From Hyposmocoma kahamanoa (taxonomy: Eukaryota > Arthropoda > Insecta > Lepidoptera > Cosmopterigidae), in assembly GCF_003589595.1 (NCBI RefSeq), contig NW_020653391.1, positions 3,356,101 to 3,420,100 of the forward strand: a stretch of 64,000 nucleotides of DNA. The letters run 5' to 3'. The position numbers and the translations under genes were made by a program. Every line of letters starts with the position of its first letter. Position 1 is the stretch's first letter. The notes beneath the pieces are model-generated. The model made no database searches and was not told the DNA's origin. It was given only the letters and a program-made list of their open reading frames with translations. Below are positions 55,931-64,000 of the stretch, in pieces.

Positions 55931-57164
55931 TACAAAACACCGACGATAAGTGATTGTACAAGAAACGTATTAATTGTACGACGAAAGATAACTTGTCTTC
56001 AATACTGTTAACAGCATTAGGTGATAATGGATTATAATTGGTAAGGAGTGGACGACTGACAGGAGGTGAATAATTTTAATTCAGAAAGGCTTTATAACAA
56101 AGGCAACCACTGCCTTTCGTTTAAAAAAATACGACCGTTATAAAACTCTAAATTCTGAAGTCAAAAATAATTACTCAAATCTAACGGGACAGCACGACGA
56201 ATTGGGGCGGCTAAGACAAAAAGCCGTAGCTCAAAAATTGTAAATTTATCAAATCGAACCGACATTTTTAGTTTTTTATTTTAATCGATTTGGGCCGTGG
56301 TAAATTAGTCACAAATAAGCTGCTAATGTGTTATGCCAATTTTATTGTTTTTGATTAGGTAGCGTTTTTTTTATCAGCAGTGTACAATTAATTAAATAGG
56401 TATATATGTTATGTCATTTGATTCTTTTGTGGCTTGCTGTTAGTTTTAGAAGTTACTTTACTGAAGTTGAAGCTTTTAAAAGAGAAATTCATTTTATCAT
56501 ATTTATTCTATTTAATAACTCGTTAATCGACCATACAATCAATAAAACAATAAATAACTAAAAAAAATAGTTTCACGAACCGTCTAACCTCAAAAAATAC
56601 CCGAAAAAAGCAACAAATCAAATAAATGACAACCCCTGTCATTATGGTGCCGCAATGAACAACAAAAGGGTACAAAATTAACTTCCAATATAATTTTAAA
56701 AACTTTCTCGATCCGCCGGCCAAATGTCCAACACCTCGGGGTGGTTATTAAAAACACTCGCTTCACTTATAATGAAACCGACATCGCTCATCTGCACATT
56801 TATACAATGTACGACAAGAGACCCCAAAACCTAAATTCATTGCCCCTGAACAAACTACACTGAAAAAAATTAATGACATAAACAAGTAATTTGCTTCCAT
56901 CTGAGATTTCCCGCGAAAAAAAAGAGAAAATCAAACTATTAAAGATAGTAATTAGACGCCTTAACCTGTTCCGAAGCACGAAAAATTTGACTACATCTAA
57001 GGTTTCAAAATAGCTACCGCAAAGATAATATAATAATTTCCCGCCAAAAATGTCAGAAAATTAAATAAAATGCAGTAAAATTTAAATTTGAGATCTGATG
57101 CCTAATTAGAAGCCTATCCCGAAGGACGAAAAATTTTACTTACTTGCTTCCATGAGAGCCTATC
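55931..57164. other. Unassigned sequence with one repeated motif
   Basis: The motif around TAATTAGACGCCTTAACCTG and GAAGCACGAAAAATTTGACT occurs at 56945-56990. Related forms are at 57095-57145 and 49605-49670. Otherwise nothing recognised. Confidence 0.4.
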
Positions 57165-57245
57165 AAGTACAATAATAATAATAATAAAAACGTTTATTGG
57201 AACAAAATAACAATATTTACAAAAACAATATGTTTGATAACAACC
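57165..57245 (-). mobile_element. LINE 3' terminus with ATT tail
   Basis: The minus strand ends TGTTATTTTGTTCCAATAAA then CGTTTTTATTATTATTATTA. This is an AATAAA-type end followed by a short trinucleotide tail, as in LINE insertions. Confidence 0.5.
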
Positions 57246-57429
57246 GCAAATGATCACAATGATCGCAGCATCAATTTTATGTAATGAATTTAAAACCATA
57301 TTATGATTAACTCCATTAAAATCCAATTAATAAACGCCCTTTATTCCTCTGTATTTTTTATTTATGCTTTTAATTGCAAAATTTTAAAAAAATTTAAAAA
57401 TAGAAAATGGCCGGGCGTCACTACGGAAG

Positions 57430-57520
57430 TTGGCCGGAGTATAGGCACAGCTTCTGCCAACTTGGAATACAAAGATCCGTGATAATGACCTGTTTAGCTC
57501 TTGCAAGTTGTCTTGATCTA
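57430..57520 (+). repeat. Family J repeat
   Basis: CACAGCTTCTGCCAACTTGG, ACAAAGATCCGTGATAATGA and CCTGTTTAGCTCTTGCAAG match 49080-49190. Confidence 0.5.
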
Positions 57521-58682
57521 TGAAATTTATGTTGTAAAGTAAATGATAAGTATAGAATGAAATAAGAACAGGCGGAGAAAATTTAACACAGATTTGACGT
57601 TGACAAGCGCCCGATGGCGACTGACGGATCAGGCAGCGGCGCGGCACGTTGTTAAACCACTAGGCAATTTTGAAATTTTGGGATAAATGTGCTTTTAATA
57701 ACTACAGGGCTTCAGTTAAAAACCAAAATTTTGCAGGTTCTTTGTAAAATAGAAATATCTCCACATAAAAATTAAATACAAAGTAGGATATTTCATTCCT
57801 AAATAGTTTATTTTAGACTTTTTTTAACCTGTGTTCAGGACTTTATATGGTCGGATAAAGTAGATCCTTTCATGTAACACACTAGCACATTCTTTAGATA
57901 ATATCCTTAGGTATGTCGTACATTTGTAAGACCGTTATTTAATAGTAAATACCTAAACCATTTGATATAGCAAAACAGTTCTCTCCGCTTCTCTTGCGGT
58001 GGCTCTCCTTAACTTTGACTTTATTTATATGGGCTATGGACGCGTGTGGAGCAATATTTATCTCAATTCGTCTTTATGCATGTATCATTTAACAACACTA
58101 TTATATAAATATTATCTTAATCCTGTGAAAAGCGCTAACTCTTTATATAAGCCTTATGAATGTATAGTAGAGTTTAATCAATATACGTAACGTGTACTTT
58201 GATCAACGAAATAGAGATTATTTAAGTTTGAGTTTGGATAAAAATCAATTATTATTTATAACTTAATTTACATTCAATTATAACTCGAAATCAAATTAAT
58301 ATTAACAAAAAACAAAGATCACTGAATTTAGCTGAAAATTAATTTCAGGAATAATATTTGTAATACTCTAAAAATCTGACTTAAAAAATACTAAATTTTT
58401 GAAAATAAAAAAGAATAAAATTGTACATTACGAAGCTCTAAAGGAACTGGAACCACAATTTTCAAGTGACACACGGTGTTACCACAAGAAATTTAAAAAA
58501 AGACAGCATAATTATTAATTATGCCAAATTACGCGAAACAAAGGACCCAAAAAAATACAACCGCAATTTTTTCGGGAAAAAATCAATTGTTTACGAAGCA
58601 GCTGTTAACTAATTACAGTTCTTAAATTCTGGAAACGTTGGCCCGTTTTAAAAGTCCATGTCGTGTAAGATCGATACTATAG
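57521..58682. other. Unassigned AT-rich sequence
   Basis: No gene or recurrent family recognised. Confidence 0.35.
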
Positions 58683-58796
58683 ATCGTATTCCAGAACTCT
58701 ACTCAATGTTCAAGTCAGGACTTTAGTATGATTTCAAGCACCAGAAATCAAACTTAAGCCCAGATTTGAGCATTGAGTAGAGTTCTGGAATACGAC
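58683..58796. repeat. 114-nt hairpin, 52-nt arms
   Basis: The left arm 58683-58734 and right arm 58745-58796 are inverted copies around a 10-nt loop (CAAGCACCAG). The outer part, starting TCGTATTCCAGAACTCTACT, is perfect for 25 bp. The inner half has six differences, two of which would be G-U pairs in RNA. It could be a small foldback element or a miRNA-like precursor. The sequence alone does not decide. Confidence 0.7.
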
Positions 58797-59233
58797 CCTA
58801 AGTTCTTAGCGTAAGACAACTGCTTTATAATAAACTACTATTCCCTCGAATTCATACGCGCAAACATGTCAATCAATCAACTCACTTATTATTTACCCAC
58901 AACTAGAAGAAGGTACTAAATTCCGTACTCTTGGTTTACACCAAGGTTACTCTCTTGTACTCTCTGTAGCGAGTCAAGGGGTCGATTCTGAACCTTACGA
59001 TAACTCAGTTGTCGATCGATTTGTTTTCATTTTCATTCACAACACCCGAATCACACGTCAAACTGTCGCATTCGAAACCGAACATGAAGCACGTAAAAAT
59101 GTTGTAAATTGCATCCTTCCAACAAAGTCTACTGTGTACAGTTTTGTTACCCTACTAATATTAGCACTAAGTGGTTTCACTTACAAATTATATTAGTCAA
59201 TGTCATTCGAAATAAATAAATTATTATTATATT
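58797..59233. other. Unassigned spacer
   Basis: Nothing recognised beyond a small CTTGG-TTTACA-CCAAG hairpin near 58939. Confidence 0.3.
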
Positions 59234-59476
59234 ATCGAGTTAGGATTTAGCGATTGTTACACATAGGAAATGATACTTGATTTCTAATGTATAACTATTT
59301 ATATTGGCAATGTAAACTTGATAAAACTATTTATTGGCTGACAGTCCACTGTGACCATGAGGTCTGTAAAGTGCCCGAAACATCGTTTGTTTGAAAACAC
59401 AAATATACGCTATTTAGATTCGAAAAATGGTTTCGTTTCCTATGTGTAAAAATCGTGAAAATCTAAGAATTCTATG
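59234..59476 (+). mobile_element. Family H element with TIRs
   Basis: The left end has GCGATTGTTACACATAGGAA. The right end carries TTCCTATGTGTAAAAATCGTG-type sequence, its imperfect reverse complement, and the outer flanks also pair (CGAGTTAGGATTT against AAAATCTAAGAATT). The interior has GTGCCCGAAACATCGTTTGT. Confidence 0.65.
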
Positions 59477-59783
59477 TCCAAATATAGAGCTAAAGAAAAC
59501 CGAAATACTTTCTCATTTCGCTCCCCTTCCTTACACCCCAACCGATCCCTAGCAGTCTCCTGAAATCTCTATACACAAACATGTGTATGTTGCATTATGC
59601 ATACCTACTTATTACGTATTTATGTATACCGAAAGGGGATGCACTGTATCTGGGAGGTTTGTTCGTTTTAAAGAAAAAATACGCAAGAAGGTTTTTTGTA
59701 CCATTGAATTTTTGAAGTTTGCTTCTGTGGGACATAATACGAACTAGCAATGTTAACGCGAATAAAATATAGAAGTAGAAATA
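59477..59783. other. Unassigned spacer
   Basis: About 300 bp with nothing recognised. If the adjacent copia relic kept its LTR it would lie here on the minus strand, but no LTR ends are visible. Confidence 0.3.
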
Positions 59784-60205
59784 TTAAGAAAACAGAAAGT
59801 ACAGTTTGATAGAGAAGACAGATAGGAGAGAGTTATTTTTTACGCGTGACACTGAAGTCATCGTGCTTTGAAGAAGGAGTATGTTTACACTCCAACATCC
59901 TCGCTTAAACATATCCCCATCATCTTCGAACAGAAGGCTAGCTTCGGGTACGACGTAAACCTTAGTAAGCACGTCTGCTACCATCAAATCAGTCTGAATG
60001 TAGCGGACAACAATAACGTCTCTCTGTACGTTGTCGCGGACAAAGTTGTGTCTCATGTCATTGTGTTTTGTCCTAGAATGATGACCATCAGTAGTTGAAA
60101 GTTTTATACTACGCTGGTTGTCACTATAGATGAACATGGCTTCATTCCTCGTTTGTGGCCAAAAATTCTCATTTAGTTGCTTTAACCACAAAGCTTCTTG
60201 CACAC
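59784..60205 (-). pseudogene. Ty1/copia retrotransposon RNase H fragment
   Basis: The minus frame reads EALWLKQLNENFWP, then IYSDNQRSIKLS and SRTKHNDMRHNFVRDNV, then YIQTDLMVADVLTK. These are the C-terminal RNase H motifs of Ty1/copia Pol polyproteins: the EA-WL helix, the D-Q-A-I-L-like strand, the [RS]KH-D-R-HF-R motif and the ADxLTK motif. This domain removes template RNA during reverse transcription. Only about 110 conserved codons remain. The frame starts at a non-ATG codon (GTG) just after a stop, so it is a truncated internal piece. The last 30 residues are unrelated. No LTR, RT or integrase is visible. Confidence 0.85.
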
Positions 60206-60225
60206 ACGAATTTTATTTAACAACT

Positions 60226-60420
60226 TGCCCGCTCACACTCGCCTTATAAATCTTTTTCGTCAATCTTAGCATCCCTTTCTCTATCTTTGTCACTACATCT
60301 TCTTCCACGAGGCAAAGCTCTCTTATCACACTGTTCCGTAATTTATCCATCAGAGTCACTCTAGCAGTACTTTTCAAAGCTCTCATTTCTACTGCAATAA
60401 TTCTATTATAATATACATAA
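60226..60420 (-). pseudogene. RTE-type LINE fragment with internal deletion
   Basis: The minus strand reads AVEMRALKSTARVTLMDKLR, then NSVIRELCLVEEDVV. A short join leads to MLRLTKKIYKASVSGQ. This corresponds to the AVEMR-LR---GVT--D--R---I thumb/C-terminal zone of RTE-type LINE proteins. The usual WFGH motif is deleted between the two parts. It lies directly upstream of the copia relic on the same strand but belongs to another element. Confidence 0.7.
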
Positions 60421-60504
60421 AAAAAGGATGTATTGAAGTAAAAAGCAAAATATGGTATTTTTACTTACAACAACTTACAGGGGAGGTATCGAGTCTGTTT
60501 CTAA

Positions 60505-60580
60505 ATATAATTATTAATACAAATATCGAATGCTAAGAAAAATTCCTTCGATCCGGCTGGATTCGAACCTGAGCCTTCAA
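60505..60580 (-). mobile_element. Family C tRNA-like fragment
   Basis: Minus strand: AGGTTCGAATCCAGCCGGAT then AAGGAATTTTTCTTAGCATT and the ATTTGTATTAATAATTATA tail. Confidence 0.6.
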
Positions 60581-61119
60581 ATCATATTAATCTTAATGGT
60601 TCTAAATATATTTTAGAACTGTATTCCTATTTCTATCACCAAACTAACAGAGTGTATACGGATGAAGAATTAAAGCTCCCTTCCTTTGTAGTCGGTTAAA
60701 AAATAATCATTGTTACTATATTGAGTAAACAACAATCTCACGACATGGGAGTAACAAACACGAACCTGACAACCGTGAAAAAAGAAACTCTACAGTATTA
60801 CAATTTATACTATTATCGATAAAAAGGCAGCTCTACACAAAATTTTTCCACTTCATCGATTTACCAAACAGGTGCTCAAAAACGTAAAAAAGCGTCACGA
60901 ATCCAAACAGAACAACTGACACTAACCCAACCTATACAAATACGACAAAAAATCTAACACAACATGCGCCCGCGCAAATCTGACACAAGGATCACAAAGA
61001 TATTTAAACATGGAACACAAACGTCACGATACTGCTCACTTAACCCTACAATGGCCATAAAGAATTACAATTAAAATGCGCGCCCAGAAATGCCACCGAG
61101 CCGGGAAAAAACGTCAAAA
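60581..61119. other. Spacer with an E-family scrap
   Basis: 60672-60702 (CTCCCTTCCTTTGTAGTCGG) is an E terminus. Otherwise AT-rich and unassigned. Confidence 0.35.
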
Positions 61120-61510
61120 TATTGTCTGCGGATGCGACAAGGTATCCCCACCGGGGGCTATCGAGTAGCCAATGGGGTGGCGCGTTCTGGGCCCGCTACC
61201 GTTTTTTAGCCAATGGGAAAGCCTGGGGCGGAGCCTCGAGCAACACACGGCGTTTCGCCCCCAGCGAAAACCTTTTCGCCTCCAGTCGTTTACAGATAAG
61301 CCTGCGGGATGGTCGATTATTATTACATTTCATAGATTGTGTGATCCGAGTTTGGCCCGGGGCGGTGCCGAATCGATAGCGATGAACAGAGAGTGTATCA
61401 ACGTGCCCTGGCTATAGTGATATGAGACGTTCAGTGCGTTCTGTGATATATTTGCCTTAGTATAGATAGATACGGCATGAACCTATATATGCAGTGCCAT
61501 CGTGAGGTAT
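61120..61510 (+). promoter_or_regulatory. Candidate promoter / first exon (GC-rich patch)
   Basis: A sharp GC- and CpG-rich island in AT-rich surroundings. It has two CCAAT boxes (AGCCAATGGGG at 61167-61177 and AGCCAATGGG at 61208-61217). It also has two GC-box-like sites (GGGGCGGAGC at 61225-61234 and GGGGCGGTGC at 61359-61368). About 60 bp further on is an arthropod initiator-like TTCAGT (61430-61435). A small ATG frame from 61477 runs to GAG followed by GTATGG at 61507, a plausible splice donor. This order fits a plus-strand promoter with a short first exon. Alternatives are an unrelated GC-rich insertion or chance. The roughly 80-codon frames inside reflect GC bias. Confidence 0.3.
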
Positions 61511-61600
61511 GGATACGTTTCTTATTCTACGATGAGTAATCTACGTATACTAATTATACTTATAACTTACATTGTATTATTTATTGTTGATCCGGATTGT

Positions 61601-61694
61601 TTAGCAGTAGAGCTCCTTCTGGGGAAGTACTGCCTTAACTATTTCTGCTGCCAAGCAGTAATACTCACATTACTGCGTTCCCGTTTTGTTGGAT
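61601..61694 (+). repeat. Family A first third
   Basis: TTAGCAGTAGAGCTCCTTCT, CTGCTGCCAAGCAGTAATAC and TCACATTACTGCGTTCCCG. Confidence 0.7.
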
Positions 61695-61770
61695 TTAAAA
61701 AAAAGAATGCATAACTTTTCTTCTAAATACACTGCCTACGGCAAAGTAATTGTTAGTTACACAAGTTTAT

Positions 61771-62017
61771 TAGAGCTGTTTGTAAAAGAGTTCTTCCAGA
61801 GAACTTCCGAGTAGTAAATGTGAGCTTTACTGCGTTCCGGTTTTGAAGGGTGCTGGTGAAATTACAGGCACATGGGACTTGTCAACTTATGTCTCTGGGT
61901 GACGGTCAAAGTGGCAGTGCCCCTCAGATCTTTGCGATTTAAAGCTCTGAGTGGCACTACAACTGTTATGAACAGGCGTGTCGCTTAACATCGTTCTGTC
62001 ATTTAATGTCATAAAAA
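61771..62017 (+). repeat. Family A copy
   Basis: TAGAGCTGTTTGTAAAAGAG to TTCTGTCATTTAATGTCATA. The hairpin block is partly deleted. The second half (CAGTGCCCCTCAGATCTTTG) is well kept. Confidence 0.8.
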
Positions 62018-62224
62018 ATTCATATAATACAACTTATAATTACACAACAATACTTCAAGTGATATTTGCTTTATTATTTTTATTAATCATATATATCAAT
62101 GATATTATATCAAATTTTTAATAATTTATTAATAATTGCGTACAATGTAACAGTTTCATTTACATTTTCTTCAAATTACCTAAGAATAATGTTTAATTTT
62201 CCATTTTAATAATAGCCTAAAAAT
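62018..62224. other. AT-rich spacer
   Basis: TA-rich low-complexity sequence, no gene. Confidence 0.4.
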
Positions 62225-62400
62225 CACACCTTCCCTGATCTTAAACTAGGAAATTCCCTGTACTACCAGAGCAACTAAATTCTCTACCAGGAACACCCAG
62301 ACCTAGATCAATTATTAAAAGTTTTCCAAATTGGTATTTCCGGACCTCCTCCCATAGTGATAACCGCTTGGCCATCGAGGTCGTCAATTTTAACAAAGCG
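62225..62400 (-). mobile_element. Family I tRNA-like SINE
   Basis: Minus strand: ACGACCTCGATGGCCAAGCG and GTTATCACTATGGGAGG look like the 5' half of a Ser/Leu-type tRNA. The body with ATACCAATTTGGAAAACTTT and TAGAGAATTTAGTTGCTCTG follows. A related fragment is at 20795-20930. Confidence 0.5.
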
Positions 62401-63094
62401 GCAAATTGGTCTCGGCCGGCGGAACTCGGGGTTAAACATAAAAATAACCTAACTAATAACTAAACACAGAATTTTAAACACTGTCATTTGTCTTAACAGT
62501 TAACCCTAAGCTAACTATTTATTATGCATCAGCTGTAAACTCGTGTTCTTACGAAAGTGTCATTAGAATTCCTGGTAAGCCCGGTTACATCCAGTTGCTA
62601 ACACCTTGTATTTTGCTCATTGGTTAACTTTAATAATAACTTCATGTTTAACTTAAAGTTATTGGACGGTGTAAGTCAATGGACGTAGTTAAACAAAAAG
62701 GTTCCAATGCACATCCAGTCACTTTCGAGATATGGCAGTTTGAAGTTTAACAGTGTTTCTCACTCTCGTTTTATTTTCGAAACTTATGATGTCATGTAAC
62801 TCCAGATATTTATGTTTATATGTTTGATTTTTTTTGCTGATCTGAGAGGTTAGACTTTAGGAACCGTTTGGAACATATAACTCATCTTTTGATAATTTTG
62901 TGGATTGGATCCTTTTTGTTTAAGTTCGTCCAATTTATATAAAAAAAAATTTATCCAAGTACCAATTTATTTCACAGGGAGATAGGTAGATAAAATGTTT
63001 ACTATTTTCTACCACACACACAATAATACAATAAACGTATAAAAAGAGAAGCACGCAGAAATCAAAATTAAAAGTAAAAAATATAAATAAATAT
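62401..63094. other. Unassigned spacer
   Basis: No gene recognised. Confidence 0.35.
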
Positions 63095-63312
63095 TAGACA
63101 TCACATACGTTGCTCTGATGCTAAAGTGAGTAGCAACAGCGATTGTGTTATGGAAATCGGAAACAAAGACGGTACCACAAACACCCAGAACCGAGACAAT
63201 ATAGAAAAGTTAGTCTCTGCACTGACCCGGCCGGGTATCGAACCCGGGACCTCAGAGATGGCGACGCCATGAAAACCGGTGTGCAAGCCACTCGACCACG
63301 GAGGCCATCAAA
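63095..63312 (-). mobile_element. Family D tRNA-like SINE, best copy
   Basis: The minus strand begins GGCCTCCGTGGTCGAGTGGC (A-box) and has GTCCCGGGTTCGATACCCGG (B-box in a full T-arm). The body GCAGAGACTAACTTTTCTAT, GTCTTTGTTTCCGATTTCCA and a tail follow. The head is tRNA-like but continues into the SINE body, so it is not a tRNA gene. Confidence 0.75.
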
Positions 63313-63369
63313 AGTGGGAATAAAAACAAACAAACATCAAGAAGTCACTTAAATGATTTGTTTTTTTTA

Positions 63370-63630
63370 ACATGCCAAGACGGGACAAACTAGTCGTGCG
63401 CCTGGTGGTGAGCGACACGTTTGTCCATAACAGTTGCTGTGCCATTCAAAACTCTAAATCGCAGAGTCATAAGTTGACAAGTTCCAAATGCCTGTTATTT
63501 CACCAGTGCCTTCCCTTAACCTTCAAAACCGGAACGCAGTATCACATTACAGTTTGACGGAAATATGGAGAAATATGTAAGGTGCAATACTTCCCTGAAC
63601 GAACTCTTTCACAAGGAACTCTACTGCTAC
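63370..63630 (-). repeat. Family A copy
   Basis: AACATGCCAAGACGGGACAA to GGAACTCTACTGCTACT. The middle GGGCACTGCCACTGCGCCCG block is deleted and the hairpin is degraded (GTATCACATTACAG). Confidence 0.8.
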
Positions 63631-64000
63631 TAAAAAGTGATACTAGTCGATTAACTCGAATTACTGAATCTAAAATATAAAACACATTCTATATACTACT
63701 ATTTTCCCCTAATCCGCTCTACAATTAATTCTCAGAAATATGCAAGCAAATTACATTAAATGAAAGGAGACTACAGAACTAAGATTTCAACGCAAAAAAA
63801 AACTACAAATATTTCAAAACAGAAGCTAACCTGTATTACCCGTTACAACGCATAATTACATACGCACTATAGTTACAATTTTGTTGTTCAATTTTTAAAC
63901 AACTCCATCCGTGACTTTACAAATTACAGTTTACTATTTGTGACAAAACATACTTGCTTAAAAATTCCAGAGTTTCTTCGGAAAACAAAAAAGAAATCTA
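63631..64000. other. Unassigned sequence to window end
   Basis: AT-rich, nothing recognised. Confidence 0.35.

Noticed and set aside
59784..60203. Reading the copia frame as an intact 139-residue host gene
   Set aside because: The conserved part is only the RNase H end of a Pol polyprotein, it begins at a GTG after a stop, and the last 30 residues are unrelated.
61122..61417. Overlapping 81-85-codon plus frames in the GC-rich patch
   Set aside because: Two overlapping frames with Arg/Ser/Gly-rich composition are what a GC-rich segment gives by chance. No domain is recognisable.
63225..63312. Possible tRNA gene (A and B boxes on minus)
   Set aside because: The sequence continues directly into the family D SINE body and matches dispersed copies. 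No complete cloverleaf.
1..64000. CRISPR arrays, operons, bacterial-type ribosome binding sites
   Set aside because: No regularly spaced identical repeats with unique spacers and no gene clusters. The content is plainly eukaryotic nuclear DNA.

Overview
This is a eukaryotic, visibly AT-rich, repeat-packed stretch of nuclear DNA. The tRNA-derived SINE heads, RTE/Jockey-type LINE ends, mariner remnants and several interspersed repeats resemble those I know from Lepidoptera (moths and butterflies). That assignment rests on memory of the repeat types and not on a search. No intact host gene is visible. No open frame is long enough or conserved enough to call as a working protein, and I see no rRNA, true tRNA, CRISPR array or operon. 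The window reads as an intergenic region or a large intron that has been repeatedly colonised by small non-autonomous elements.

The dominant component is one roughly 300-bp interspersed repeat, here called family A. It occurs in about 25 copies or fragments on both strands. It starts near GTAGCAGTAGAGC, ends near CCCGTCACTTGATATTATAAAA, and carries a conserved internal hairpin, CAGTAATG-loop-CATTACTG. Other recurrent families are named here by letter. B is an antisense tRNA-like SINE. C is a tRNA-like element with an unusual upstream body and repeated tails. D is a tRNA-like SINE. E is the AACCGACTTCAAAA repeat. F is a MITE with CCTTGGTGTAATAAGGCCAC ends. G is a MITE with CGGCATGCA ends. H is an element with GCGATTGTTACACATAGG ends. 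M is an element with GAGTATATAACCAGA ends. There are also several singletons.

Layout. 1-2.7 kb holds a MITE end, AT-rich DNA, a 606-bp foldback element and the first A copy. 2.7-4.5 kb has an 800-bp mariner-like element with terminal inverted repeats and a second mariner transposase relic. 4.6-9.9 kb is a cluster of F MITE ends, A copies, a SINE and E repeats. 10-13.6 kb holds LINE 3' fragments, element C and the first G copy. 14.7-17.7 kb has A and B copies, a small TIR element and the best protein relic in the window, a decayed RTE reverse transcriptase carrying a 45-bp palindrome. 18-34 kb is sparse unique sequence with scattered A, C, E and F copies. 34-38 kb has two truncated LINEs and tRNA-like SINEs. 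38-42 kb is nearly repeat-free. 42-48 kb has opposed LINE ends, element M, a foldback inside an interrupted A copy, and E copies. 49-56 kb mixes E, H, A and SINE copies, including insertions with target-site duplications. 57-60.5 kb has a 114-nt hairpin, an H element, a Ty1/copia RNase H relic and an RTE relic. 61.1-61.5 kb is a GC-rich patch with CCAAT and GC boxes, the only promoter-like candidate. The rest is A and D copies.

No genes work together here. The value of the window is as a record of nested insertion. Several insertions can be ordered because one repeat interrupts another, in three cases with short direct duplications: AGTTGA, CTATTT and AAATAGT.
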